NCBI GenBank assembly: GCA_036510655.1
Contig: DATCDQ010000113.1
Coordinates: forward strand, 62,001-126,000
DNA length: 64,000 nt
Source of the DNA: Rathayibacter_A sp036510655
GTDB taxonomy: Bacteria; Actinomycetota; Actinomycetes; Actinomycetales; Microbacteriaceae
Direction: 5' to 3'
Position 1 is the stretch's first letter. The number at the start of each line of letters is the position of its first letter. The notes under the pieces are model-generated. The model searched no databases and had not been told where the DNA came from. It was given only the letters and a program-made list of their open reading frames with translations. Positions 1 to 8,401 of this stretch are shown in pieces. A program made the translations under genes and the position numbers.

Positions 1-2
1 AG

Positions 3-1205
3 GTCATCATCACCTGGGCCATGGGCCTGACCCAGCACAAGAAAGCTGTGCCGACGATCAAAGAGATCATGAACCTGTTGCTCTTGCGCGGCAACATCGG
101 CAAGCCGGGCGCCGGGGCATCCCCGATCCGCGGTCACAGCAACGTGCAAGGGGACCGCACGATGGGCATCTGGGAGAAGATGCCGTCGGCGTTCCTCGAC
201 GCGATGGAAAAGGAGTTCGGGTTCGCCGTTCCGCGTGAGAACGGAGTCGACAGCGTCGACGGCGTTCGCGCGATGGCGGACGGCAAGATCAAGGTGTGGA
301 TCGCGCTCGGCGGAAACCTCGTCGCGGCGATCTCAGACACGAAGGCGGCTGAGGCCGCGATGCACGGCACCGAGATGACCGTTCAGATCTCCACCAAGCT
401 CAACCGGTCGCACGCCGTGATCGGCACGGAGGCCCTTATTCTGCCGACGATGGGCCGCACGGAGATCGACAGGCAGGCGTCCGGGGAGCAGTTCGTCTCG
501 GTCGAGGATACGGTTTGTGCCGTGCATCCGTCGTGGGGCAAGGTCGACCCGGTGTCGCCGCATCTGTTGAGCGAAGTCGCGATCGTGTCGCGGCTTGCCC
601 GCGCGGTTCTCGGCGACAAAGTTCCCGTCGACTGGGCCGCATTCGAGCATAACTACGACACGATCAGGGAGCACATCGGCCACGTGGCACCTGGCTGCTC
701 GGATTACAACGAGAAGATCCGCCAGGATGGCGGATTCGTCCTCCCGCATGGGCCGCGTGACTCGCGCACCTTCCCGACTGCGACCGGCAAGGCCATCCTC
801 ACGGTCAACGAGCTCGAAGCGATCGAGTGCCCGCCCGGACGGCTACTACTGCAGACGATGCGAGCGCACGATCAGTTCAACACGACGATCTACAGCCTCA
901 ACGATCGGTATCGCGGCGTGAAGAAGGGGCGCGATGTCATCTTCGTCAACCCCAAGGATCTCGCGGAGCTCGGCCTCGTCGACGGGCAGATGGTCGACGT
1001 CTACAGTGAGTTCCGTGACGACGTGGAACGCGTGTGCCGCAACTTCCGGGTGATCTCCTACCCGTCGGCTCGCGGATGCGCGGCTGCGTATTTTCCGGAG
1101 GCGAACCCGCTCGTGCCGTTGGACAGCACGGCGGAGGTCAGCAACACTCCTGCGTCGAAGTCCGTGGTCATTCGGATCGAGCCGGCGGCGGCGATGGTCG
1201 CCTAG
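3..1205 (+). CDS. FdhF/YdeP-type molybdopterin oxidoreductase, C-terminal part (5' end outside window)
   Basis: The reading frame is already open at the window edge, so this is the C-terminal ~400 residues of a protein whose family is normally about 750 residues. The opening stretch (TWAMGLTQHKKAV, then LLLLRGNIGKPGAGASPIRG and GHSNVQGDRTMGI) is the conserved core of the FdhF/YdeP family of formate-dehydrogenase-like molybdopterin oxidoreductases. The last ~120 residues, with GRLLLQTMRAHDQFNTTIY and RGVKKGRDVIFVN, fit the molydopterin dinucleotide-binding C-terminal domain. The family binds bis-MGD and usually one 4Fe-4S cluster, but the cluster region lies outside the window. The physiological substrate of actinobacterial members is not settled, so formate dehydrogenase activity should not be assumed. 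It is convergent with the LuxR-type gene downstream. Confidence 0.88.
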   Translation, partial: VIITWAMGLTQHKKAVPTIKEIMNLLLLRGNIGKPGAGASPIRGHSNVQGDRTMGIWEKMPSAFLDAMEKEFGFAVPRENGVDSVDGVRAMADGKIKVWIALGGNLVAAISDTKAAEAAMHGTEMTVQISTKLNRSHAVIGTEALILPTMGRTEIDRQASGEQFVSVEDTVCAVHPSWGKVDPVSPHLLSEVAIVSRLARAVLGDKVPVDWAAFEHNYDTIREHIGHVAPGCSDYNEKIRQDGGFVLPHGPRDSRTFPTATGKAILTVNELEAIECPPGRLLLQTMRAHDQFNTTIYSLNDRYRGVKKGRDVIFVNPKDLAELGLVDGQMVDVYSEFRDDVERVCRNFRVISYPSARGCAAAYFPEANPLVPLDSTAEVSNTPASKSVVIRIEPAAAMVA

Positions 1206-1236
1206 CCGCTCGGCACACCACGCGAGAGACAGGTTG

Positions 1237-1326
1237 ACCCCCGGAGGCCGAGGCACACGAGTCGATGTTGGGGTTGAGTGCCGTTTATCGGGTTCTCGCG
1301 GCACGTGTGTCACGCCATCCGGGGGT
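1237..1326. terminator. Nested inverted repeats between two convergent genes, probable bidirectional terminator
   Basis: A 9-bp perfect outer repeat (ACCCCCGGA at 1237-1245 with TCCGGGGGT at 1318-1326) encloses CACACG/CGTGTG (1254-1259 and 1304-1309) and GTGCCG/CGGCAC (1278-1283 and 1299-1304). It lies between the stop codons of the oxidoreductase and the LuxR-type regulator. There is no clear T-tract, so a terminator role is inferred from position and base pairing only. Confidence 0.4.
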
Positions 1327-1419
1327 TCACTCCGACGCTAGTCGCTCGGCAGGCTCGTCGCCAGCATCGTAAGGCAGAACCGTTAGTTCTTGACGGCTCT
1401 GGTCGGACGCGCTGACGCA

Positions 1420-4314
1420 CTACGCGGTCGTCGAGGAGAGACCCGCCCCTGCCGCCGCCGTGATTTGTCGCAATTCGCGGCGTGACGCAATGCCGAGCTT
1501 GCCGAGAATGTTGCGCACGTGAAAGTTGACCGTCGTCACAGACACGTAAAGCAGTTCGGCTACTTCGCGATTGGTCAATCCCGTCGCGATCGCGTGCGCG
1601 ACCTGTCGTTCGCGCGTGGTTAACGAGGCGAACGGATCGACGGGCTGCTGCTCTGTGGGGACTCCCGCGCGCGGATGCGTCGAGTTCTCGTCGCGGAGGT
1701 GTTGCGACTCGGCGTTGCAGCGCGCGAGATAGGGGGCAGCCCCCAGTCGACGGAAGGTCGCTGCAGCCGCCGCCAGCGCGGCGAAGACTTCTGCTGTGCG
1801 GCCGTTTGCACGGAGGAGTCTGGCGTAATCGAACTGCGCGATCGCAAGCGGAAACGGATGCTGCGCCGCAGCGGGCTCCGCGCACGCACGCTTGTAGCAG
1901 GCGGCAGCCTGTTCCAGGCGCCCCTCAGCCTCCGCGACGCGACCCTGCAACCACGCCAGCGATCCGTAGGACGGGAGCCAACGCGAGCCCGGCTCGGCGC
2001 ACTGGGCAAGCAGCTCGCGCGCCTCCGCGGCACGTCCGAGCCGCACGAGCGCGTCGATCTGATAGGTGAGCGGCCCGCGCGTCGATCCGGGTGCAACGGC
2101 GCGCGCTTCTGTCGCCGCAAGCTGCTCGGTTGCGGAGCCGAGCGCGCGCGCGAGTTCCGCATTCGCGATGATCTCAAGGTCGGGGTCGTACGGGCTTGCG
2201 GGCCCGCGATGGGGCGCCTCGGCGGCGGATTGCAGATGCTCGGCCACGGCATCCCGTTCGCCGCGTGCAGCACGCACGAAGCTCGCGACCCGAACGGCAA
2301 CAGGCCAGCTGGACAGATCCGTCTCGTCTAGGGCGAACGCGACTGCGGTGTCGGCGACCGTGACAGACTCATCCCAATCGCCGAGGAGGAACAGCACATG
2401 GGCGTAGATCGCGCGGGCCAGGCCGGCGGTCCAGCTGCTCGGGAAGCGCCGAATCAGTGTGTTCGCGCGCGCAGGTCCCCGCCGCGCGCGGACGAACTCA
2501 CCGGCCGCCATCAAGACGGCTGCCTGGCTTACCAGCGCGTCGATGACTGCGGGGGAATCGGCCGCGGAGCGCAAAAGTGAGTCAAGTTCTGCCATGGTTT
2601 CACGCAACAGCTGCGGATCGCCGCTGTAGCGGGCGGCGGCGAGTTGCCAGCCGAGCAATCGCAAAAGGTTTTGCTCCGGATTGACCATCCACCGCAGCGA
2701 CGGGTGCGTCAGTTCCTCGCTGCGGGACGGTGACGCCTCCAGCAGTAGGCGAGCCGCGTGCACTTCGTCGACGACCGGCTGAAAGTCGCGCGCGGCCAAC
2801 AGCACCATCGGGATGTCGCCCGCAGCGTGGGCTCGCACGGCGCGCAGGTCCGGACCGTCGCCAGGGGCGGCGACCGCGGCGCGCGCGCGTTCGAGTCCTC
2901 CGGCAATGTTCCCGGTGAGGGTGAATAGTTCAGCGAGGACGACATCGCGCACCGTGCTCGGCGGTAGTTGCTGAAGATCCGGCATCAAATCGAAGATCCG
3001 CTCCTGCTGTCGCGTGCGCATCGCCAGTATCCCGATCGATAACAGGCTGCGTTCCCGCTCCGGACCGGCGAGTGCGAGTTGCACGGCGGAACGCGCGTAA
3101 CTCATGGCCTGGTCGGCGTGCCCGAGTTCCGCAGCATCGTGACTTGCCGCCATCAGATCCTCGATCAGGTTCGAGTCCGCATGCTCGGCGGCCTCGATAC
3201 GGTGGCGCAGGGCACGGTGTCCGGTCAATACGGCGGCCGCGCTGTCATGGATGGCTCTGCGTCGCTGGAGCGTAAGTTGCCCACCGATTGCGTCGGCCAT
3301 CAGGACATGCGCAGGTTGCACCATCGTGGGCCCGCCGCGCTGCACGATATCGATCAGGCCGAGGACGCGCGCGGTGTCGACATCTGTGGCCTCACCAAGT
3401 GCTTCTGCGACAGTGCTGAAGACGGCGATCGGTGCGGGATCGCGCAGCACGGCGATGATCTCCGCTGCGGACCGCGCCGGAGCATCCGCCCGGGCCAGCG
3501 TGGCCGCCGCGGTCGAGGCGAGCGGATAGACGGCCGGAAGCGCCACCTCGACGTCCGCCGGATGCAGTGCCTGCGTGACACTGTCCCCGGCGTGCCGCAG
3601 CACCATCGTCAGGAGCAGAGGGGACCCGTCCGTCATCGTCACAAGGCGTCTGGCGGTGCGCCGGGAGATGTTGCGGCCCAGATAGGCAAAGGCCAGCGAC
3701 TGCGTCTGTTCGATCGTGAACGGGGCGAGCTCGAACCGCGCACTCCGGGTCGGAGCGGTCTTCGATAGGGCGGTCAAGGCATCCGTGAGGTCGCCTGAGT
3801 CGGGACGCCCGGCTGCAATGAGGAGCACCGGCTGACGGTGCAATCTGCGAATGACGAAGCGCAGCGCCCTTGCAGACGCGGTATCGACCCACTGCACATC
3901 GTCGATGACGATGCAGATCGGGGTGGCGCGGCCGTCGAGAGTGTCGAGCAAGTGGCGGCCGACGGTAATCGCGTCCGCACCCTGATTTCGCGGTTTCGGG
4001 CGTGTTCCCAGGGCCGTGCTCAAACCGGATGTCAGCGCATCAACGGTCGAGAAGCTCAAGTCGGACTCGAACGAGTCCGCCTGCGTGCGCACGATGGTCC
4101 AACCATCCAGACTGCCGCACACCAGCCCGAGCAGAGTTGTCTTTCCGAGTCCGGCGGCACCGCTTATGAGCACGGTTCCGCCTTCGGCACGTGCGTTTTC
4201 CGCAGTCCGGAGGATGGCGTCGCGCTCGCGCTCTCGTGCGACGACGACGGCACCATCGGCACGTCGGCCGGCATCCGGCATCGCGCCATCCTTCCCCATA
4301 GGCCGTGAATACAC
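1420..4314 (-). CDS. Large ATP-binding LuxR-family transcriptional regulator (LAL type)
   Basis: A 964-residue regulator. Residues ~24-290 form an AAA/NACHT-like ATPase with a Walker A (GAAGLGKTT, ~52-60) and a Walker B-like strand ending in VIDDVQW (~136-142). The middle ~450 residues are Ala/Leu/Arg-rich helices typical of TPR-like ligand-sensing regions. The last ~65 residues are a LuxR/GerE helix-turn-helix (LTTRERQVAHAIATGLTNRE, then VTTVNFHVRNILGKLG). Family members are transcriptional activators that couple ATP and an inducer to DNA binding; MalT is the best-known example. Length is normal for the class. Met codons 6 and 12 are alternative starts. It is divergent from the ABC-F gene with ~200 bp between the likely starts. 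The regulated genes cannot be told from the sequence. Confidence 0.9.
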   Translation of the reverse strand: MYSRPMGKDGAMPDAGRRADGAVVVARERERDAILRTAENARAEGGTVLISGAAGLGKTTLLGLVCGSLDGWTIVRTQADSFESDLSFSTVDALTSGLSTALGTRPKPRNQGADAITVGRHLLDTLDGRATPICIVIDDVQWVDTASARALRFVIRRLHRQPVLLIAAGRPDSGDLTDALTALSKTAPTRSARFELAPFTIEQTQSLAFAYLGRNISRRTARRLVTMTDGSPLLLTMVLRHAGDSVTQALHPADVEVALPAVYPLASTAAATLARADAPARSAAEIIAVLRDPAPIAVFSTVAEALGEATDVDTARVLGLIDIVQRGGPTMVQPAHVLMADAIGGQLTLQRRRAIHDSAAAVLTGHRALRHRIEAAEHADSNLIEDLMAASHDAAELGHADQAMSYARSAVQLALAGPERERSLLSIGILAMRTRQQERIFDLMPDLQQLPPSTVRDVVLAELFTLTGNIAGGLERARAAVAAPGDGPDLRAVRAHAAGDIPMVLLAARDFQPVVDEVHAARLLLEASPSRSEELTHPSLRWMVNPEQNLLRLLGWQLAAARYSGDPQLLRETMAELDSLLRSAADSPAVIDALVSQAAVLMAAGEFVRARRGPARANTLIRRFPSSWTAGLARAIYAHVLFLLGDWDESVTVADTAVAFALDETDLSSWPVAVRVASFVRAARGERDAVAEHLQSAAEAPHRGPASPYDPDLEIIANAELARALGSATEQLAATEARAVAPGSTRGPLTYQIDALVRLGRAAEARELLAQCAEPGSRWLPSYGSLAWLQGRVAEAEGRLEQAAACYKRACAEPAAAQHPFPLAIAQFDYARLLRANGRTAEVFAALAAAAATFRRLGAAPYLARCNAESQHLRDENSTHPRAGVPTEQQPVDPFASLTTRERQVAHAIATGLTNREVAELLYVSVTTVNFHVRNILGKLGIASRRELRQITAAAGAGLSSTTA

Positions 4315-4505
4315 TGTGCAGTGAATGCAGAACTCACTGTGCGGGTGCGGCGATTCTGCCGACCCCCCCTCTTTAGAATTTCACACCAAGGTGAGAGGTT
4401 TGCAACCTCGCGTTACGTGGCGTGTCTGCCAATCTGCAGTTCTGCCGCTGCGGAAGCCGGCAGTGCGGCCTGGCCGCCGTCTTATCCGCCGCCACCTGAG
4501 ACCCG

Positions 4506-4519
4506 TAGGCTTGAGCGTT
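4506..4519 (+). promoter_or_regulatory. -10 box for a leaderless ABC-F transcript
   Basis: TAGGCT (4506-4511) matches the actinobacterial TANNNT -10 box and ends 8 nt before the GTG that begins the conserved ABC-F N-terminus. No Shine-Dalgarno sequence is visible. This supports the GTG over the upstream ATG at 4325, whose extra ~65 residues show no family similarity. Confidence 0.45.
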
Positions 4520-6355
4520 GTGGCCCACCTTCTCGGAGCGGAATCGCTCCACCTCGAATACCCGACGCGCGTCATCTTCGACGACGTCACCGTCGGGTTG
4601 AACGAGGGCGATCGGGTCGGCGTGGTCGGTCGCAACGGCGACGGCAAGTCGACACTCTTGTCGCTGCTTGCCGGCCGCATCCAACCGGATTCCGGGCGGG
4701 TCACCCGCCGCGGCGGCGTGACGCTCGGCATGCTGGACCAGGCGGATGAACTGGACCCGGACATCATCGTCGGGCCCGCCATCGTCGGCGATCGCGCTGA
4801 GTATGTGTGGGCGGCCGATGCCCGGGTGCGCGATGTGCTCGCCGGACTGGTCGGCGGCATCCCATGGGATGCGCGCCTCGGCGACCTCTCGGGCGGGCAG
4901 CGCAGGCGGGTCGCGCTCGCCGCGTTGCTGGTCGGCGATCACGACGTGCTCTTTCTCGACGAACCGACGAACCACCTGGACATGGAGGGTGTTGCCTGGC
5001 TCGCCGGGCATTTGAAGACGCGCTGGTCGGCGAACTCTGGCGGGCTGGTGGTCGTCACGCACGATCGGTGGTTCCTCGACGAGGTGTCAACGGCGACGTG
5101 GGAGGTGCACGACCGGATCATCGAGCCGTTCGAGGGCGGCTACGCAGCCTACATTCTGCAGCGCGTTGAGCGTGACCGGATGGCTGCGGCCTCCGAATCG
5201 AAGCGACAGAATCTGATGCGCAAGGAGCTCGCTTGGCTGCGCCGGGGTGCTCCGGCGCGCAGCACGAAGCCGAAGTTCCGCATGGATGCCGCGTACGAAC
5301 TCATCGAGAACGAGCCGCCGCCCCGCGACTCGGTGGCACTGTCGCAGCTGGCCGTGTCACGGCTTGGCAAAGATGTCGTCGACCTGATCGGTGCAGGGGT
5401 CGAGTTCGCCGTCGAGGGTCAGCCGCTGAAGACCGTGCTGCGCGACGTCGAATGGCGGATTGCGCCGGGGGAGCGCACCGGCATCCTCGGGGTGAACGGG
5501 GCAGGCAAGTCGACGCTGCTGGCTCTCGTTGCGGGAACACTTCAGCCGACGAGTGGGCGGGTCAAGCGCGGCAAGACGGTGAAGATCGCGGCGCTGAGTC
5601 AGCAACTCGGCGAGCTCGAAGACATTCTCGACGAGCGGGTCAGCACCGTGGTCGGCCTGCAGAAGCGTTCGTATGTCGCTGGCGGGAAGGAGCTCACGCC
5701 CGGCCAGCTGCTGGAGCGGCTCGGTTTTTCCAGCGCGCAACTGTCGACACCGGTCAAGGATCTCTCCGGTGGGCAGAAGCGCCGGCTGCAGCTCTTGTTG
5801 ATCCTGCTCGACGAGCCGAACGTGCTGATCCTCGACGAGCCGACCAACGACATGGACACGGACATGCTCGCGGCCATCGAAGACCTGCTCGACTCCTGGC
5901 CCGGCACGCTGCTGGTCGTCTCGCACGACCGGTATCTGATCGAGAGGGTAACCGACAATCAGTACGCGGTGATGGATGGCGCGTTCCGTCATCTGCCCGG
6001 AGGTGTGGAGCAATACCTTGCGCTGCGCGGAGTGGCTGTTGCGGCCGGCGTGGCGGCGGATGCTTCGGCCGGGGCGGCGTCTGCGAAGACCGGGGCAGCG
6101 GCATCCGCGGGTTCGCATGGTTTGTCGCTGGGTGGCGCGGAGCGACGCAGCGCAGAGAAGGAGCTGTCGTCGATCGATCGCAAGCTGTCGAAGCGCGCGA
6201 TCCAGATCACGGCGGCGCATGAGCGACTGGCCGAGCACGATCAGAGCGACTACGAGGGCCTCGGCTCATTGACGGATGCGCTGCGGGACCTCGAGCGTGC
6301 GGTCGCCGAGCTCGAGACCCGCTGGCTAGAACTCTCCGAGGCGCTCGAGCACTGA
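4520..6355 (+). CDS. ABC-F family ATP-binding protein
   Basis: A 611-residue soluble protein with two ABC ATPase domains and no membrane segment, the hallmark of ABC-F ribosome-associated factors (EttA/Uup/Vga group). Domain 1 has Walker A GRNGDGKST (~37-45), signature LSGGQRRRVALA and Walker B LFLDEPTNHLD. Domain 2 has GVNGAGKST, LSGGQKRRLQL and LILDEPTNDMD. A charged linker between the domains contains LRRGAPARSTKP, and the last ~80 residues form a probable coiled coil resembling the Uup C-terminal domain, preceded by an Ala/Gly-rich spacer. The GTG start was chosen because MAHLLGAESLHLEYPTR matches how family proteins begin. Whether it acts in translation quality control or antibiotic protection cannot be decided from sequence. 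Confidence 0.93.
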   Translation: MAHLLGAESLHLEYPTRVIFDDVTVGLNEGDRVGVVGRNGDGKSTLLSLLAGRIQPDSGRVTRRGGVTLGMLDQADELDPDIIVGPAIVGDRAEYVWAADARVRDVLAGLVGGIPWDARLGDLSGGQRRRVALAALLVGDHDVLFLDEPTNHLDMEGVAWLAGHLKTRWSANSGGLVVVTHDRWFLDEVSTATWEVHDRIIEPFEGGYAAYILQRVERDRMAAASESKRQNLMRKELAWLRRGAPARSTKPKFRMDAAYELIENEPPPRDSVALSQLAVSRLGKDVVDLIGAGVEFAVEGQPLKTVLRDVEWRIAPGERTGILGVNGAGKSTLLALVAGTLQPTSGRVKRGKTVKIAALSQQLGELEDILDERVSTVVGLQKRSYVAGGKELTPGQLLERLGFSSAQLSTPVKDLSGGQKRRLQLLLILLDEPNVLILDEPTNDMDTDMLAAIEDLLDSWPGTLLVVSHDRYLIERVTDNQYAVMDGAFRHLPGGVEQYLALRGVAVAAGVAADASAGAASAKTGAAASAGSHGLSLGGAERRSAEKELSSIDRKLSKRAIQITAAHERLAEHDQSDYEGLGSLTDALRDLERAVAELETRWLELSEALEH

Positions 6356-6439
6356 TCTGTACTGCTCCCTTCCACTGAGTTGCCTGAAATGACCCTTCGT
6401 GGGGTAACTCAGTGAGCTCTGGAGATCCGCGGGGTCGGT

Positions 6440-6475
6440 TTGACTCGGCGGGCCGCCAGTGGTTACAGTGCCGCT
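6440..6475 (+). promoter_or_regulatory. Promoter of the aro leader transcript
   Basis: TTGACT (6440-6445), an 18-bp spacer and TACAGT (6464-6469) form a near-consensus sigma-70-type promoter. The -10 box ends 6 nt before the ATG of the leader peptide, so the transcript is expected to start at or next to that ATG. Confidence 0.75.
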
Positions 6476-6532
6476 ATGGGAAATCGTTGGTATGCGTATT
6501 TTGCGTTGGCTCTGGAGGAGCCGACGGTCTAA
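6476..6532 (+). CDS. Aromatic leader peptide of the DAHP synthase attenuator
   Basis: An 18-codon ORF encodes MGNRWYAYFALALEEPTV. Residues 5-9 are W-Y-A-Y-F, so four of five consecutive codons need aromatic tRNAs, exactly what a ribosome-mediated attenuator of aromatic amino-acid synthesis requires. It is preceded by a near-consensus promoter and appears leaderless. It is followed by an alternative stem, a terminator hairpin and the DAHP synthase gene. Similar aromatic leader peptides precede DAHP synthase genes in corynebacteria, from recollection rather than a search. The peptide presumably acts only by where its ribosome stalls when Trp, Tyr or Phe tRNAs are uncharged. Confidence 0.82.
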   Translation: MGNRWYAYFALALEEPTV

Positions 6533-6590
6533 AGCGCAGACCTCTTTTTCCTTCAGAGCCAACGGGCAGGAACATTGTGTTCCTGCCTTT
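6504..6590 (+). terminator. Attenuator: long alternative stem plus terminator hairpin
   Basis: CGTTGGCTCTG (6504-6514), inside the leader ORF, is perfectly complementary over 11 bp to CAGAGCCAACG (6554-6564). Immediately after it, GGCAGGAACA (6565-6574) and TGTTCCTGCC (6578-6587) form a perfect 10-bp hairpin with a 3-nt loop followed by TTTC. Smaller competing pairings exist: GGCTC (6508-6512) with GAGCC (6518-6522), and GGTCT (6526-6530) with AGACC (6538-6542) at the leader stop codon. The 5' arm of the long stem would be covered by a ribosome stalled on the Trp/Tyr/Phe codons, so folding can respond to stalling. The exact switching logic is not resolved here. Confidence 0.7.
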
Positions 6591-6601
6591 CGCCATTAAC
6601 G

Positions 6602-6635
6602 GGCGGGTTGGCCGGATGTGAAGACAGGCCCCGCC
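6602..6635 (+). other. GC-rich hairpin between the attenuator and the DAHP synthase start
   Basis: GGCGG (6602-6606) pairs with CCGCC (6631-6635), and GGCC (6610-6613) pairs with GGCC (6627-6630). It sits between the attenuator terminator and the GGAAAG motif (from 6637) in front of the chosen ATG, and it places the alternative GTG start (6618) in its loop. It may tune ribosome access or form part of the attenuator; this is inference from folding only. Confidence 0.35.
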
Positions 6636-6650
6636 GGAAAGTCGGACGTC

Positions 6651-7778
6651 ATGTCATCAACACAGAATCTGCGGGTCAAGCGCATCGAATCGCTTCCGTT
6701 GCCGCGCGAGCTTGCGGCGCAGTTGCCTCTCACGAGTCGGCGGGCGGCCCTGGTCGAACGCAGCCGCACCGAGATCGAGGCAATTCTGCGCGGTGAGGAC
6801 GACCGTCTGCTCGTCGTCGTCGGACCGTGCTCCGTTCACGACCCTGTTGCAGCGCTCGACTACGCGCGTCGGCTCGCGGCCGTCGCCGAAACGCACCGCG
6901 ACAAGCTGCTGATCGTCATGCGTGTCTACTTCGAAAAGCCCCGATCCACCGGCGGCTGGAAGGGCCTCATCAACGACCCGTACCTTGACGGCACTCATCG
7001 TGTGGCAGATGGCCTGCGCATGGCGCGCACGCTGCTGCTCGACGTGCTTGACACCGGTCTTCCGGTCGGCTGCGAATTCCTCGAGCCGACGAGCCCGCAA
7101 TACATCGCGGATGCCGTCAGCTGGGGCGCAATCGGCGCGCGAACGACCGAGAGCCAGATTCACCGACAACTCGCATCCGGACTGTCGATGCCTGTCGGAT
7201 TCAAGAACGCGACCGACGGCAACGTGCAGGTCGCCGTCGACGGCTGCACGGTCGCGAGCCAGAGCCAGGTGTTCTTCGGGGTCGACGAGGATGGCGCTGC
7301 CGCCGTGGTGTCGACGAGCGGCAACGAGGCGACCCATATCATCCTGCGCGGCGGGCGTGGCGCGCCCAACTACAGCACGGCGGATGTCGCGGCTGCGGTT
7401 GCGCTCCTCGCTCGCGCCGGTCGACCGGGCCGAGTTGTGATCGACGCAAGCCATGCGAACAGCGGCAAAGATCACCGACGGCAGGTGCGCGTCGCGCACG
7501 AATTCGCCGACCAGATCGCCGCAGGCGAGCCGATTTCCGGAATCATGCTGGAAAGTTTCCTCGAAGCCGGCAAGCAGACTCTGACCGATGCGGGACTGTC
7601 CGGGCTTCGCTACGGCCAGAGCATCACCGATGCCTGCATCGGCTGGGACGACACCGTCGCGCTTCTCGAGGCGCTCGCGCGAGCATCCGCAGAGCGTCAG
7701 TCGAACGAGCGCCAGTCGAACGAGCGTCAGTCGAAGTCGAGGCTCAGCGTGCGTAGCAGTGAGGCGAGCCGGTGCTGA
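6651..7778 (+). CDS. aroG: 3-deoxy-7-phosphoheptulonate (DAHP) synthase, class I (AroG/AroF type)
   Basis: A 375-residue enzyme that condenses phosphoenolpyruvate with erythrose 4-phosphate in the first step of the shikimate pathway. Class I (AroAI-alpha) signatures are clear: VGPCSVHDP near residue 55, KPRSTGGWKGLINDP (PEP/metal site), GARTTESQIHRQLASGLSMP, and DASHANSGKDHRRQ with the metal-binding His. The ATG was chosen over an in-frame GTG 33 nt upstream because it has GGAAAG at a workable distance and gives the usual family length. An aromatic leader peptide and attenuator lie upstream, implying control by aromatic tRNA charging. The C-terminus is unusual: three (ERQSN)-like repeats and a tail that overlaps the convergent MarR gene by 52 bp. 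Confidence 0.95.
   Translation: MSSTQNLRVKRIESLPLPRELAAQLPLTSRRAALVERSRTEIEAILRGEDDRLLVVVGPCSVHDPVAALDYARRLAAVAETHRDKLLIVMRVYFEKPRSTGGWKGLINDPYLDGTHRVADGLRMARTLLLDVLDTGLPVGCEFLEPTSPQYIADAVSWGAIGARTTESQIHRQLASGLSMPVGFKNATDGNVQVAVDGCTVASQSQVFFGVDEDGAAAVVSTSGNEATHIILRGGRGAPNYSTADVAAAVALLARAGRPGRVVIDASHANSGKDHRRQVRVAHEFADQIAAGEPISGIMLESFLEAGKQTLTDAGLSGLRYGQSITDACIGWDDTVALLEALARASAERQSNERQSNERQSKSRLSVRSSEASRC
7692..7736 (+). repeat. Three 15-bp tandem repeats in the 3' end of the DAHP synthase gene
   Basis: Three consecutive units of GAGCGYCAGTCGAAC (Y = C or T; the last unit ends in G) encode ERQSN-like repeats after the end of the conserved catalytic domain. The third unit runs into the 52-bp overlap with the convergent MarR gene. 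Confidence 0.85.
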
Positions 7779-8221
7779 TCGGCGGGGGTGAGGGTCGAGA
7801 GCAGCTCGGTTTCCGCGTCGAGTAGGCGTGTGATCGCGGCGTCGACGCGGATCAGCCCCTGGGGCGTCATCCGCACCAGGATGCCGCGGCCGTCGTGCGG
7901 GTCGGTCTGGCGTTCGACAAGCTTCCGCTCGACGAGCCGGTCGATGCGATTGGTCATCGTGCCGCTGGAGACCAAGGTCTGCTGCAGCAGTGCCTTCGGG
8001 CTGAGCTGGTACGGCGCCCCCGCACGGCGAAGCGCGGAGAGCACGTCGAACTCCCACGATTCGAGATCGGAGCGCTCAAAAGCTCCGCGGCGGGCCCGAT
8101 CGAGGTGTTTGGCAAGGCGGCCGACGCGCGAGAGCACCTGTAGGGGAGAGAAATCCAGATCGGGCCGCTCACGCAGCCAGGCGTCGACGATCCGGTCCAC
8201 CTCGTCGCTGCCGCTTGTCAT
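7727..8221 (-). CDS. MarR-family transcriptional regulator
   Basis: A 164-residue regulator with the MarR winged-helix fold. Residues ~58-125 carry the recognition region (LSPKALLQQTLVSSGTMTNR) and the wing (LVERQTDPHDGRGILVRMTP), flanked by N- and C-terminal dimerisation helices. MarR proteins usually bind palindromes near their own or a divergent gene and respond to small phenolics or oxidants. Here the gene is followed by the convergent DAHP synthase and preceded by tRNA-Gln on the other strand, so no target gene is obvious. Its last codons overlap the repeat-containing tail of the DAHP synthase gene. Confidence 0.9.
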   Translation of the reverse strand: MTSGSDEVDRIVDAWLRERPDLDFSPLQVLSRVGRLAKHLDRARRGAFERSDLESWEFDVLSALRRAGAPYQLSPKALLQQTLVSSGTMTNRIDRLVERKLVERQTDPHDGRGILVRMTPQGLIRVDAAITRLLDAETELLSTLTPADQHRLASLLRTLSLDFD

Positions 8222-8298
8222 CCCCCCATTATCGTGTGTGCGACGCAGCGCCGTTGATCTGGCAAACTTGATGACGCGTGGATTGAGAGTCGGCGCGA

Positions 8299-8370
8299 TC
8301 CGCCTTGGTGTAATGGCAGCACGACAGCCTTTGGAGCTGTTAGGTCTAGGTTCGAGTCCTGGAGGCGGAG
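8299..8370 (+). tRNA. tRNA-Gln (anticodon TTG)
   Basis: A full cloverleaf can be drawn: acceptor TCCGCCT / AGGCGGA, D-arm with TGGTGTAATGGCA, anticodon stem ACAGC/GCTGT around the loop CTTTGGA with anticodon TTG, T-arm CTAGG-TTCGAGT-CCTGG, and discriminator G. CCA is not encoded. It lies just upstream of glmU. Confidence 0.96.
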
Positions 8371-8401
8371 CGACGGAAAACGACGCAGGATAAGGAATCC
8401 C

